Part shown: positions 1 through 9,000 of the stretch, piece after piece
Position numbering within the stretch: the first letter of the stretch is position 1
How the letters are laid out: every line of letters starts with the position of its first letter
Assembly (NCBI GenBank): GCA_905234735.1
Contig: CAJOJA010000010.1
Span: 37,918-101,917 of the forward strand
DNA: 64,000 bases
From: an uncultured Bacteroidaceae bacterium
GTDB lineage: Bacteria > Bacteroidota > Bacteroidia > Bacteroidales > Bacteroidaceae
Direction: 5' to 3'
Notes under the pieces: generated by a model
What the model was told of the DNA's origin: nothing
Databases searched by the model: none
Seen by the model: only the letters and a program-made list of their open reading frames with translations
Translations under genes and position numbers: made by a program

Positions 1-239
1 TTCACCAAGTCCTGGTACACGATGCGTCCGGCACCGATGTTCAGGTGTCCCACCTCCGAGTTGCCCATCTGTCCGTCGGGCAGACCCACGTTCTCGCCGC
101 TGGCCAGCAACTGGCTGTGCGGGTACTTCGCTGTAATTTTGTCCAGATTGGGTGTCGGCGTCTGATAGATGACGTCGCCCTTACCCTTGTTACCGATACC
201 CCATCCGTCGAGTATCATTAAAAGTGCTTTCTTTGCCAT
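1..239 (-). CDS. gpmI: 2,3-bisphosphoglycerate-independent phosphoglycerate mutase, N-terminal part (runs off the window)
   Basis: Glycolytic enzyme interconverting 3- and 2-phosphoglycerate in the cytosol. Only the first 79 codons are present; the rest lies left of base 1. The translation opens [14 protein letters not shown], where Asp11 is a metal ligand of the alkaline-phosphatase-type site, and MGNSEVGH carries the Ser61 expected to be phosphorylated. The following [11 protein letters not shown] is also typical. The start ATG at 239 is the only reasonable one and a Bacteroidetes -7 box lies about 55 bases upstream. Family assignment is secure; the missing C-terminal two thirds cannot be judged. 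Confidence 0.95.
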   Translation of the reverse strand, partial: MAKKALLMILDGWGIGNKGKGDVIYQTPTPNLDKITAKYPHSQLLASGENVGLPDGQMGNSEVGHLNIGAGRIVYQDLV

Positions 240-294
240 AACTTTATTTTTTATTTTAACATTATTATATATGCGTACGTGCGAATTGCGAAGG

Positions 295-302
295 CAAAGG
301 TA
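295..302 (-). promoter_or_regulatory. Putative -7 box of the gpmI promoter
   Basis: Reads TACCTTTG on the minus strand, an exact match to the Bacteroidetes TAnnTTTG element. It lies 56 bases before the gpmI ATG, which leaves a leader of roughly 45-50 bases. No clear TTTG is seen at the -33 position. Confidence 0.55.
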
Positions 303-372
303 CAAATTTTTACACACATTCGGAAAGCATTTTCCACATTTTTATAACCCTTCCTTACAATGTCGCAACGAC

Positions 373-465
373 AACTCCGTACTTCGGTCGGTGAACGGAC
401 GTACATCGTCGATGAATACCCGTTCGTCGACGGCGGATGTTCGTCCATCGACGATGTACGGAGTT
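373..465. repeat. 21-base-period palindromic repeat cluster, copy A
   Basis: Four consecutive 21-base units (374-394, 395-415, 416-436, 437-457) each end in a degenerate palindromic core of the type CATCGACGATG. The cluster can fold in two competing ways: 400-414 with 446-460 (15 perfect pairs) or 373-382 with 456-465 (10 perfect pairs). It fills the gap between gpmI (divergent side) and the end of the macroglobulin-like gene. A related cluster lies at 22882-22970. Role unknown. Confidence 0.8.
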
Positions 466-484
466 TGTCTCGCGAGGCTGTGGA

Positions 485-3400
485 TTATCTGTCCTCGGAG
501 TAGCAATTTCCTGTCAGGGGCTGCCCGCTTTGTGTCATGCCTTCGGCCGAAAGTTGCAGGCGGGTGGTCTGACTGTTGTTAAAGAAGCGAATGGTGGCCC
601 TTCCCTCGGCATCGAGCTCCACGTCGGGGTTCCAATAGAGTGTTCGGCGATAGTCGGTGGGCTCGGTCGGGCGCTGTTTGGAATAGTCGGGCTGGTAGAA
701 GTCCTCGCAGACGGCAAAGCCCGTGAGAACCATGCGGCGGTCGCGCCAGGTCATACGCTGTCCGCCGTCGGCGAAACTGCGCAGGTCCACAGTCACCGTC
801 GGCTGGTTGGACTGCCGGTAGCGCGGGTCGCCCTCGCGGCGCGGAGCATAGTCGGTGTAGACGTAAACCATATCCAGTCGGGGCAGGTGGTCGAACCGGC
901 CCTTGAATTCGATGGACTTCAAGGGCGCATTATTTATTCCGTCGATGAGGCGACGGACGCGCACGTCGTTTTCCAGTTGTTTAGAGTCAAGCTCGGCCTC
1001 GTTGAAGAGCGTGACGTTCGAGGCGACGAGTTCCGAGTTGATGCGTGTCTCCACAGTATAGGCCTGCTCCATGCCCATGTCGCCCACAAAGGTGCGCGCC
1101 ACGTCGCCTACAAAGCGCCTGGCCCCAGTATAGTAACCCGGACAGAGACCGGCATCGATGGTCTGATTGAAGGCCTCGTAGGCATCAAGCACGAAAGCCG
1201 GCTTCGTGGCATCGAACTTTCGCATCATGGTGCGCTTCGTCTTGACCGTGACCTCGTTCATGACGACAATGTCATCATCCATGGGACGCAATTTCCCGAG
1301 ACTCCGCATCTGGGGCACGGCCGTATGGTAGAATGTGTAGGGCTTAACGAAGCGCGGATAGGGCTGACTGAGGCGAACGTAAAACTCAGGATAGTTCAGC
1401 TGTCCCTTGCTGTCCTCGTTCACCTCCACCCAAGTGTGGCGCTGTCCAGGCTTCCATTTCGTCGTGTCGGAGGCGGCAAGGGAGAAATGGCACGCCTGAT
1501 AGAATCTCGGTGCCTCTATCTTGAACCGCCCCTGACCGAAGGTCTCCATGTCGCCGTCCACGAGGCCGTTCTTCACCCCAGGCTGGATGAACTCGGCATG
1601 AAGTAGCACCTCGTGGTTCAAACTTTTTACATCCCGGCTGGTGGTGCGACGATCCAGGGTAGAGGCGTTCATCACCTGCGGCCGGCCCCATAAACTCATC
1701 AAGGCGCGCATACCGTTATAATCGTTATTGGCAACAGAACTAATGAGGCTATATAAACGCACCACATTGAGTTCATCCAAAGATATAGCATCCACCTGGT
1801 GAATACGGTCAACTAGGGGAACCGGGGGATCTTCTCTGTCGCAGGACTCGATGAAATTCTGTATAAAAGCCGCACGCGAGACCAAGTCCTCCTGTTCCTC
1901 AGCCTGATAGGGCATGACCTGTCCCGTCAGCACTTCTGTCCGTTCGTAGGGTTGCGTGAGCGCGAAAGCTCCGGGCGTGGCCATCTGATGCCAGTCATAG
2001 CGTCGCCAGCCCTGCACCATCAACAACAGGTCCAGCGCCCGACGATGCTCCTCGTCGTCGGCCTCAAAGAAGTAGGCGGGGTGCTCCACGAAGCCCCGTA
2101 TCTGGCTCGCCAGGAGCATCTCCGTCAGTATGTTACCCGAATCGAAGGTATAGTCGGAGTGGGCAGCATCACGGACAGCAAGACTAAGAGCCCCTGTCCC
2201 CTCTCCTTGGGAGAGGGCTAAGGTGAGGCTGACCTCCTCATACGGCTGATACTTGCTCTTGAGGCCCGTGAAGGTGATGTTCTGTGGTTGGAAACCAGGC
2301 TGACGAACGAAGACCAAACGGTCGGCATAGATGCGTCCCTCGGCATTGAAGACCGTGAGCTGGATGACGCCCGTGGGCAGCTTCTCCATCGGTATCAGGA
2401 CGCTGTTGGACGAAAGTATCTGGAAGTCCTTCTGCACACCGTGGCACGAGACTGTCAGTCCCAACTGCTCATTGGCGGCTGTTCCATGTGGGTGTAATAT
2501 AAGATGTATGCCATCCTGCTCCACAGTCGCCTGCAGGGCTACACCGTCCTCGACGGCCTTCGGCAAACTGACCTCCTGGCTACCTCCCTCCCACTCAAAG
2601 GTACATTTGTCGGCCATTTCATCGAGAATAAAGCTACCGCGCCCACGACTCTGAGTTTCCGCCTTCAGGATTCCCTTCCCTTGGGGGAGGGTTAGGGAGA
2701 GGCTTCCCGTCAGGTGTTGCCCTTCCTCGTCGTTGGCCTCAAAGGCAATGCGGTTGGGCACCCCACTGACCAGGTTGCCGCCCTCGGGATAAAACGTGAC
2801 AACAGCCCGAGGCTTCCGTTCCTCCTGAGCCACAAGGCGCTGCATGGGGCGCAGTGTCATCTCCTGGGCATAGTCGCCAGCCTCCTTGGGCTTATCGTAG
2901 ACGGGGAACACACGACTGTACAATTTTTCGTAGTCCCGATAGTAGTCCTTCGCCAATTCCGGCGAGAAGAACCACTTCTCGGCCTGCTGCGTATGCGCAT
3001 GCTCCGTCTGTCCCCAGTTCAGTTGCCAGCGAGTGTAGGCCCTCAGCTCATAGTAGCCGCCGTAGAGGGTGTCGGGCAGGACAAACGAGCCTCGACCTTG
3101 ACCGGCCTTCATCTCCACCTTCTGCCGCTCCACCAAGTAGCCGTCGTGGTTCAGCAACTCCACATACAACAAACGGCTCAACGACGAAGGTTTACCGTCG
3201 GAGAGCCGCATATAGGCCTTGAAGTAAAGGGTGTCGCCCAGATAATAAGACGTATTGTCCATGTGCAGAAACACCTCTTCCTGAGGCAAATTCTCGCCGA
3301 AGAGTTTCAGACGCTCGGCCCATCCATCGAGTGTGGTGGGGAGCTCCTGTGCCACGGAGAGCAAAGGGAAGAAGAGAAGAAAAAAAAGTAATCGCTTCAT
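485..3400 (-). CDS. Large exported MG2-type (macroglobulin-like) envelope protein
   Basis: About 971 residues from the ATG at 3400, which directly precedes a good signal peptide (MKRLLFFLLFFPLLSVAQE); an upstream in-frame start at 3466 would put 22 extra residues before it and is rejected. The N-terminal third, with LPQEEVFLHMDNTSYYLGDTLYF and a following extended domain, resembles the MG2 domain of alpha-2-macroglobulin-like proteins; no thioester CxEQ motif is seen. The C-terminal part (TLYWNPDVELDAEGRATIRF) is shared with the paralog at 6073-10179, which it resembles along its length. Two GC-rich hairpin elements are read in frame. Function not known; probably outer-membrane or periplasmic. 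Confidence 0.8.
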   Translation of the reverse strand: MKRLLFFLLFFPLLSVAQELPTTLDGWAERLKLFGENLPQEEVFLHMDNTSYYLGDTLYFKAYMRLSDGKPSSLSRLLYVELLNHDGYLVERQKVEMKAGQGRGSFVLPDTLYGGYYELRAYTRWQLNWGQTEHAHTQQAEKWFFSPELAKDYYRDYEKLYSRVFPVYDKPKEAGDYAQEMTLRPMQRLVAQEERKPRAVVTFYPEGGNLVSGVPNRIAFEANDEEGQHLTGSLSLTLPQGKGILKAETQSRGRGSFILDEMADKCTFEWEGGSQEVSLPKAVEDGVALQATVEQDGIHLILHPHGTAANEQLGLTVSCHGVQKDFQILSSNSVLIPMEKLPTGVIQLTVFNAEGRIYADRLVFVRQPGFQPQNITFTGLKSKYQPYEEVSLTLALSQGEGTGALSLAVRDAAHSDYTFDSGNILTEMLLASQIRGFVEHPAYFFEADDEEHRRALDLLLMVQGWRRYDWHQMATPGAFALTQPYERTEVLTGQVMPYQAEEQEDLVSRAAFIQNFIESCDREDPPVPLVDRIHQVDAISLDELNVVRLYSLISSVANNDYNGMRALMSLWGRPQVMNASTLDRRTTSRDVKSLNHEVLLHAEFIQPGVKNGLVDGDMETFGQGRFKIEAPRFYQACHFSLAASDTTKWKPGQRHTWVEVNEDSKGQLNYPEFYVRLSQPYPRFVKPYTFYHTAVPQMRSLGKLRPMDDDIVVMNEVTVKTKRTMMRKFDATKPAFVLDAYEAFNQTIDAGLCPGYYTGARRFVGDVARTFVGDMGMEQAYTVETRINSELVASNVTLFNEAELDSKQLENDVRVRRLIDGINNAPLKSIEFKGRFDHLPRLDMVYVYTDYAPRREGDPRYRQSNQPTVTVDLRSFADGGQRMTWRDRRMVLTGFAVCEDFYQPDYSKQRPTEPTDYRRTLYWNPDVELDAEGRATIRFFNNSQTTRLQLSAEGMTQSGQPLTGNCYSEDR
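2199..2217. repeat. GC-rich palindromic element read in frame inside a gene (1)
   Basis: CCCTCTCC-TTG-GGAGAGGG forms a perfect 8-pair stem with a 3-base loop inside the macroglobulin-like gene. On the coding strand it gives the stretch LALSQGEGTGAL, where the paralog at 6073 has an unrelated sequence of nearly the same length. Confidence 0.65.
2673..2691. repeat. GC-rich palindromic element read in frame inside a gene (2)
   Basis: CCCTTCCC-TTG-GGGGAGGG forms an 8-pair stem (one G-T pair) with the same TTG loop as the element at 2199, followed by the same kind of GTTAGGGAGAGG tail. It encodes LTLPQGKGIL within the same gene. Confidence 0.6.
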
Positions 3401-3421
3401 CTTTAACAACATTTTATCCGG

Positions 3422-3429
3422 CAAAGTTA
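3422..3429 (-). promoter_or_regulatory. Putative -7 box for the macroglobulin-like gene
   Basis: TAACTTTG on the minus strand, 22 bases before the ATG at 3400. It lies back to back with the plus-strand promoter at 3452, so the two divergent units share about 80 bases of control region. Confidence 0.6.
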
Positions 3430-3451
3430 CAATTTTGTGACGAAATATCCT

Positions 3452-3459
3452 TATCTTTG
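3452..3459 (+). promoter_or_regulatory. Putative -7 box for the propeller-enzyme operon
   Basis: TATCTTTG, 25 bases before the ATG at 3484; matches TAnnTTTG. A TTTG at 3434-3437 is too close (14 bases) to be an ideal -33 element. Confidence 0.6.
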
Positions 3460-3483
3460 CTGTCATAAACTAATATAATTTCT

Positions 3484-6063
3484 ATGAAAAAATTGTTTTT
3501 AACCCTGATTGCGGCTGCCTGCTCGTGGGTGGGAATGGCCGCAGAGCCATTCAAAAGTAACATCGTAGCCCAGGAGGGAGCCTGGTGCTGGTTTGCCGAC
3601 CCGCGCGCGCTGCACTACGAAAACGAGGCAGGAACCATCAATGCCACCTACATCGGCTACATCGATGTGCATGGCAACGTCAAGGCCACGCAGTACGACT
3701 GGCTATCGGGACGCAAGACCGACGTGCTCATCCGCTCCTATTTCCAACCCGACGACCACAACAACCCGACGTTCATCGTCCTGCCCGACGAACGTGTAAT
3801 GATATTCTACACACGCCACACGGACGAAAAAAAGATTTGGTACCGCATCAGCCAGAAGCCAGGCGACATCACCGCACTGGGCGAGGAGAAATATCTGGCA
3901 ACGGACAACAACACCACCTACCCCTCGCCCTTCATCCTCTCGGACGACCCCACGCACATCTACCTCTGCTGGCGCGGCATAGGCTGGCACCCCACCCTGG
4001 CCCGCCTGACCATGCCCGACGACGACGATAACTGCAAGTTCGACTTCGGACCGAAGCAGATTGTGCAGTCCACCGGGGCACGCCCATACGCCAAGTACCA
4101 GTCAAACGGCAAGGACAAGATTTACCTGAGCTACACCACCGGTCACCCCGACAACGAAATGCCCGACTGGCTCTACTTCAACGTCATCGACATCAACAAG
4201 GGCAACGGCCCCATCCTGCGCGACCTCGCCGGCAATCAACTGAATGTCATCAACGACGGCGTCTTCAACGTCAGCAAGACCGACTCCTACGCTTCCTCCT
4301 ACCCCAAGACCATCGTCGACAACTCCTCGAACATCCGTAATTGGGTGTGGCAGATAGCCCTGGACAAGGATGGACATCCCGTCATTGCCTATCCGCACAT
4401 CGACAATGCCAAGACAAGCCACGTCTACTGGTATGCCCGCTGGACGGGCAGCGAGTGGCGTCGCACCTGGGTGCAGTATGCCGGCCATGCCTTCCACCAG
4501 AACTGGAACCAGACCGAACGCTGCTACTCGGGCGGCATGAGCCTCGACCCCGACAATATCAACGATATGTATCTCTCCATTCCCACCAAGGACGGGAAGT
4601 ACGACAAGGACGGCGTGTATGAGATATGGAAGTACAACATCGACGACGAAGGCAAGGTGGCCGGCTCGAAGCAGATAACCTCGGATTCACCGAAGAATAA
4701 CGCCCGTCCATTTGTCATCCCGGGGTCGAAGAACACGAAACTACGACTTGGCTGGATGCAGGGCGACTATTACTATTGGATGGTGAACAAAAACTACCCC
4801 AAGGGCTACCCCACCGGTATCTTCTGCGATTATGAGTGGGAGGAACCGCTGACCTTGGAGGATTTGGAAGCCAAGCAGACCGACGGCATCAGCTTTGGTC
4901 TAGGCAAAACCTTGGTGATGGGATTCATCCTGAATCAAGACAAGTACGAGGGCACCCTGTTCCGCCTGTCCAATGGACTGCAATATCGCATCAATGCCAG
5001 CACAAAACGCCCCTACGTGGTCTTCGGTAAGCAATACACCAGCCAGAACGCCCTCTACACAAGCGACGACTGGGCTAACGGAAGCACGGGCACCAGCGGT
5101 GACAATCACCCCACTAAACTGAAGAAATTGAAACTTGTCCTGACCTACGACGGCCATCGGCTCACCATCTACCGTAATGGACTTGTAGATCAGGTCGCAG
5201 AGATTGAGGACATGCAGGAAGGCGACCTTGTCCTATCGTATCTGCAGGACGAAACCCTCTATCATACCTGCACCACCGCATATACCTATCAAGGCGTGGC
5301 CTCTCCGATGACCGTGCAAGTGCTGACCGATAACCTGAGGGTTTCAGACCCGAATCTGCCCTCGGAACTGACGAACGGCAACTTCGAGGGCAACTATTCC
5401 GTTCAGCAAGGCAGCGGAGTCTCCAGCGACCGCGCCATCTACGTCCCCCAGGGCTGGACCGTGGAGCGCACAGATGGCAACGAGAACGATATTACGGCCC
5501 TGAAGACAGGCGACCTCTACTTCGACAGATTCTTCGGCTCCCTGGCCAAGCCCTCAAGCAACGGCCAGCAGACCTACTGGATTCGGCAGAACTGGGGCAC
5601 TCCCACACTGACCCTCTCCCAGGAAACGCTCCTTCCAAAGGGAGACTACACCCTCGACTGTGACCTATGGAAAAGCGGACTGGGTGGCGACGCCTTTGTG
5701 TCAGCCATCACCGAGGAAGGAGCCACCGTTCAGTCGCCCTCGCTTGAGAATAAGGAAGCGTGGCAGCACGTGACCCTGCAGTTCCAGAGCGACGGCCTGG
5801 CCAGCACCACAATCCGGCTCACGGCCATGCACAACTACAACAACTCGGAGAAGATTATCGGCTTCGACAACGTGGCTCTGCACCGAAAAGGCGATGTCAA
5901 TGGTGACAAGAAAGTCAACATTGCTGATGTCACGGCACTGGTAAACGTCATTTTGGGAAGAAGCGGTGAGGGGTACGACTCCAACTGGGCCGACATAAAT
6001 GGCGATAGCAAAATAACCATTGCCGATGTCACGATGCTGGTGAACATCATCTTAGATAAATAA
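3484..6063 (+). CDS. Secreted BNR-type beta-propeller carbohydrate-active protein with dockerin-like C-terminus
   Basis: 859 residues. A signal peptide (MKKLFLTLIAAACSWVGMAA) is followed by a region of about 420 residues (WCWFADPRALHYE..., YPSPFIL, HVYWYARW) that resembles the BNR_4 propeller family, known from ulvan lyases and rhamnosidase-type glycosidases. A lectin-like segment (about 440-600) and a jelly-roll, carbohydrate-binding-like module (about 620-800) follow. The last 59 residues hold two calcium-loop repeats, DVNGDKKVNIAD and DINGDSKITIAD, a type I dockerin pattern. The substrate is not readable from sequence; a rhamnose-containing polysaccharide is attractive because the rha operon lies 4 kb away. 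The next gene starts 9 bases later. Confidence 0.8.
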   Translation: MKKLFLTLIAAACSWVGMAAEPFKSNIVAQEGAWCWFADPRALHYENEAGTINATYIGYIDVHGNVKATQYDWLSGRKTDVLIRSYFQPDDHNNPTFIVLPDERVMIFYTRHTDEKKIWYRISQKPGDITALGEEKYLATDNNTTYPSPFILSDDPTHIYLCWRGIGWHPTLARLTMPDDDDNCKFDFGPKQIVQSTGARPYAKYQSNGKDKIYLSYTTGHPDNEMPDWLYFNVIDINKGNGPILRDLAGNQLNVINDGVFNVSKTDSYASSYPKTIVDNSSNIRNWVWQIALDKDGHPVIAYPHIDNAKTSHVYWYARWTGSEWRRTWVQYAGHAFHQNWNQTERCYSGGMSLDPDNINDMYLSIPTKDGKYDKDGVYEIWKYNIDDEGKVAGSKQITSDSPKNNARPFVIPGSKNTKLRLGWMQGDYYYWMVNKNYPKGYPTGIFCDYEWEEPLTLEDLEAKQTDGISFGLGKTLVMGFILNQDKYEGTLFRLSNGLQYRINASTKRPYVVFGKQYTSQNALYTSDDWANGSTGTSGDNHPTKLKKLKLVLTYDGHRLTIYRNGLVDQVAEIEDMQEGDLVLSYLQDETLYHTCTTAYTYQGVASPMTVQVLTDNLRVSDPNLPSELTNGNFEGNYSVQQGSGVSSDRAIYVPQGWTVERTDGNENDITALKTGDLYFDRFFGSLAKPSSNGQQTYWIRQNWGTPTLTLSQETLLPKGDYTLDCDLWKSGLGGDAFVSAITEEGATVQSPSLENKEAWQHVTLQFQSDGLASTTIRLTAMHNYNNSEKIIGFDNVALHRKGDVNGDKKVNIADVTALVNVILGRSGEGYDSNWADINGDSKITIADVTMLVNIILDK

Positions 6064-6072
6064 CGCAAAGAC

Positions 6073-9000
6073 TTGAAACGTATTATTCTATTTCTGTTTG
6101 TGGTATTTCTTTGGCTGGGCAAGACTTCAGCCTTGGGGACAACGGATGTTACTTTTCCCGACACCGTCAAGTATTCCTCACAGGTACTGGATGCCGAGAC
6201 AGGAGAACCGCTGGCCATGGTGGGAGTATACGTTTCGAACGATAACACAACGCTGACGAACTTCGACGGCGAGTTCCGCATCAGGGCCAAAGCCGATGAC
6301 GTAATCCGGCTAACCTGCGTGGGTCGTAAAACACTTTATTTTCGTGCAGACAGACTGCCCCAGACTATTCGCATGGCCATGTTGGAGAGTACGCTGTCCG
6401 AGGTGACGGTTCGGTCGTTCGAGGGCATTATGCTACAAATCTCGCGACAGATGGAGAAAGCCTTCAAGCGACGGAAGAAGCGGTCGGCACAATACTTCTA
6501 CCGCCAAACCTCCGTCATTGCCCAGCAACAGGACATCGTGGAGGCCTTCATTAATGCGCGTTCGGCCGTGAACCTACGCCAGATGGCGTTTCTGAGCGGC
6601 CGGCATGGCAAACTGACGCAGCAGCAATGGGAGAATCCCGTCATCAAGCGTTTCATGAACCTCCACCACGTGTTGGAACTGGGGCCGATGACCCTTGAAG
6701 CTCCCTTCTGGAACTACCTCATCACCCCACTGATACAACAGCAAAGCTATCTCATTCGGAGCAACCAGAAAGCCTATGACCGTGGCAACATCGCCTTTTA
6801 CCAGAAAGTTTACTACATCCAAGTCCATGAAATCAACGAAGACGACCAACAGCTCTACCGCATCGAACTGCAACGGCGCGAGGGCAGCAACATCAAACTG
6901 CCACTGATGACGGGCACTCTCTATGTAGACCGTCCCACGCTGCGCGTACTGTCGTTCGACGGACAGGTAGAGAACGTATCCATCGTCTTACAGCACAGTC
7001 AGTTGGAGAGTGCCTTGAACTTCCCCGTCAGCCTGGGTTTCCACATCGACTACCGCTACGACCACGGCTACCCTGAGGTGGCCGACTTGTCGATGCAGGT
7101 GGAGGTGGATCATCTGATGACCCGAACCCTGCTTTTTAACGTAGACGGACAGGCACTGATAAAACCAAAGAAGGTGGGAGCCAAAGTTCAGGAGAATATG
7201 CTGACGAGCATTCGCGAAGCAGGCTACGATAGTATCTTTTGGGCCAACACAGAGGTCGTCAAGCGTACGGCCGAGGAGGACAAGATAGCCAACGGCACAC
7301 TGGACCGCGAACAGGCCATCCGCGATTCCATTCAGGCCGCCTACGAGGCCTTGTCGCCACTGGAACGACTGGCCGACCGGCTGAAACGCTTCGGACAGGC
7401 CATACCGCAGGAGAAGGTGTACGTGCAGATGGACAATACCTGCTACTTCCTGAGCGACACCATCTGGTTTGCCGCCTACACGCGTCGGACGGACACCGAC
7501 CGCCCCAGCCGACTGAGCCGCGTGCTGTATGTGGAACTGCTGAACCACGACGGATTCCTGGTGGAACGCAAACTCGTGGAGATACAGAACGGACGGGGTA
7601 GTGGCTATTTCGCCCTGCCCGACACGCTCTATTCGGGTTTCTTCGAACTGCGGGCCTACACCCGCTGGCAACTGAACTGGGGGCAGATCGTGCACCCGCA
7701 CATTGCAGACAGCGAGAACCAGTTCTATAATAAGGAGATGGCCCGCGACTACTTCCGCGACTACGACAAACTGTACAGCCGCGTGTTCCCTGTCTATGAC
7801 AAACCGCGCGAGGCAGGCGAATTTGTGCGCGACATGACCTTGCGACCCTTGCGACGACTGTTCAAGAAGGAGGCCACACCGCCTGCGCTGACTCTTTCCC
7901 TGTTTCCCGAAGGCGGTGACCTGGTCAGCGGTGTACCTTGTCGCGTTGCCTTTGAAGCAGCCCTGCAGGACGGAGAAATACGCGAGGGCGAACTGTGCCT
8001 GATCTGTGACAGACAGACCATCACCAAAGCCCGAACAGAACACCGCGGACGCGGAACGTTCACGTTTACACCCGAGGCTGGCAAATCATACGAGGCAGTA
8101 TTCACCGCAGCAGCAGACAGTGCCGTAGTCCGACAGACGTTGAAGGACATTCAACAGGGCGGCGTTGCCCTGCAAGTTGAGCGCAAAGGCGACGAATGGT
8201 TCTTCAGCATCCAGGCTCAGGGTACGCCCGACAACCTACGGCTGGGCATGACCATCATGCACGAAGGGGTGACATCGCACTTCGTACAAATTAAAAATGA
8301 AACATCCTTGAATGAAGCAAGCGGAAAAGTCGAGCGAAACATTAAAAACGAAGAGTTACCGGCAGGAGTCAATCAGGTGACCATCTTCGACGAGGAGGGC
8401 CGCGTGTGGGCCGACCGCCTGTTCTTCGTCACCCGTCCCGAGCTGTCGAAGCCCACACTTAACGTCACTGGCCTGAAGGAGCAATATGAGCCGTACGAGG
8501 AGGTAACACTTAGTCTACAGTGCTCCGCGACCCAGTCGCCGAGCCTAAGTCTTTCCGTCCGCGATGTCAACCGTCAAGACCACACCTTCGACTCGGGCAA
8601 TATCATGACAGAAATGCTGCTGTCCAGTGAAATCAAAGGTTTTGTGCCACAGCCGGGATACTTCTTCGAGGCAGACGATGCCGAGCACCGACGTGCGCTC
8701 GACCTGCTCATGCTCACCCAGGGCTGGCGCCGTTTCCGCTGGCAGGATATGGCCATCAAGGGCGCATGGGACATCACCTACCCCTCGGAGCACACCCAGA
8801 TAGTGACGGGCAGCGTGAACGAATACTACGTCAACGACCCCTTTGAGGACGAGAGCGAGGAAGAGGCTCTAGACTTCCAAGCCTTCCAGCAGGACCCCAT
8901 GAAGAAGCGTGACTCTCAGAGTTTCAGTGCGGCTGGCAGTAGCAACGCCGTCGGGCAAAAGGAGTTTGACGCCATCGTAGCGGCTGGCAAGAGTTTCAGC

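Noticed and set aside
251..448. 65-codon frame made largely of STMxVRS-type repeats
   Set aside because: It is the translation of the 21-base palindromic repeat, which stays open because the unit is a multiple of three; no start signal or conserved protein feature. A similar frame arises at copy B (22809-23027).
437..1606. 389-codon open frame on the plus strand
   Set aside because: Lies entirely opposite the macroglobulin-like gene; no family motif, and it reads through the mirror of strong coding sequence.
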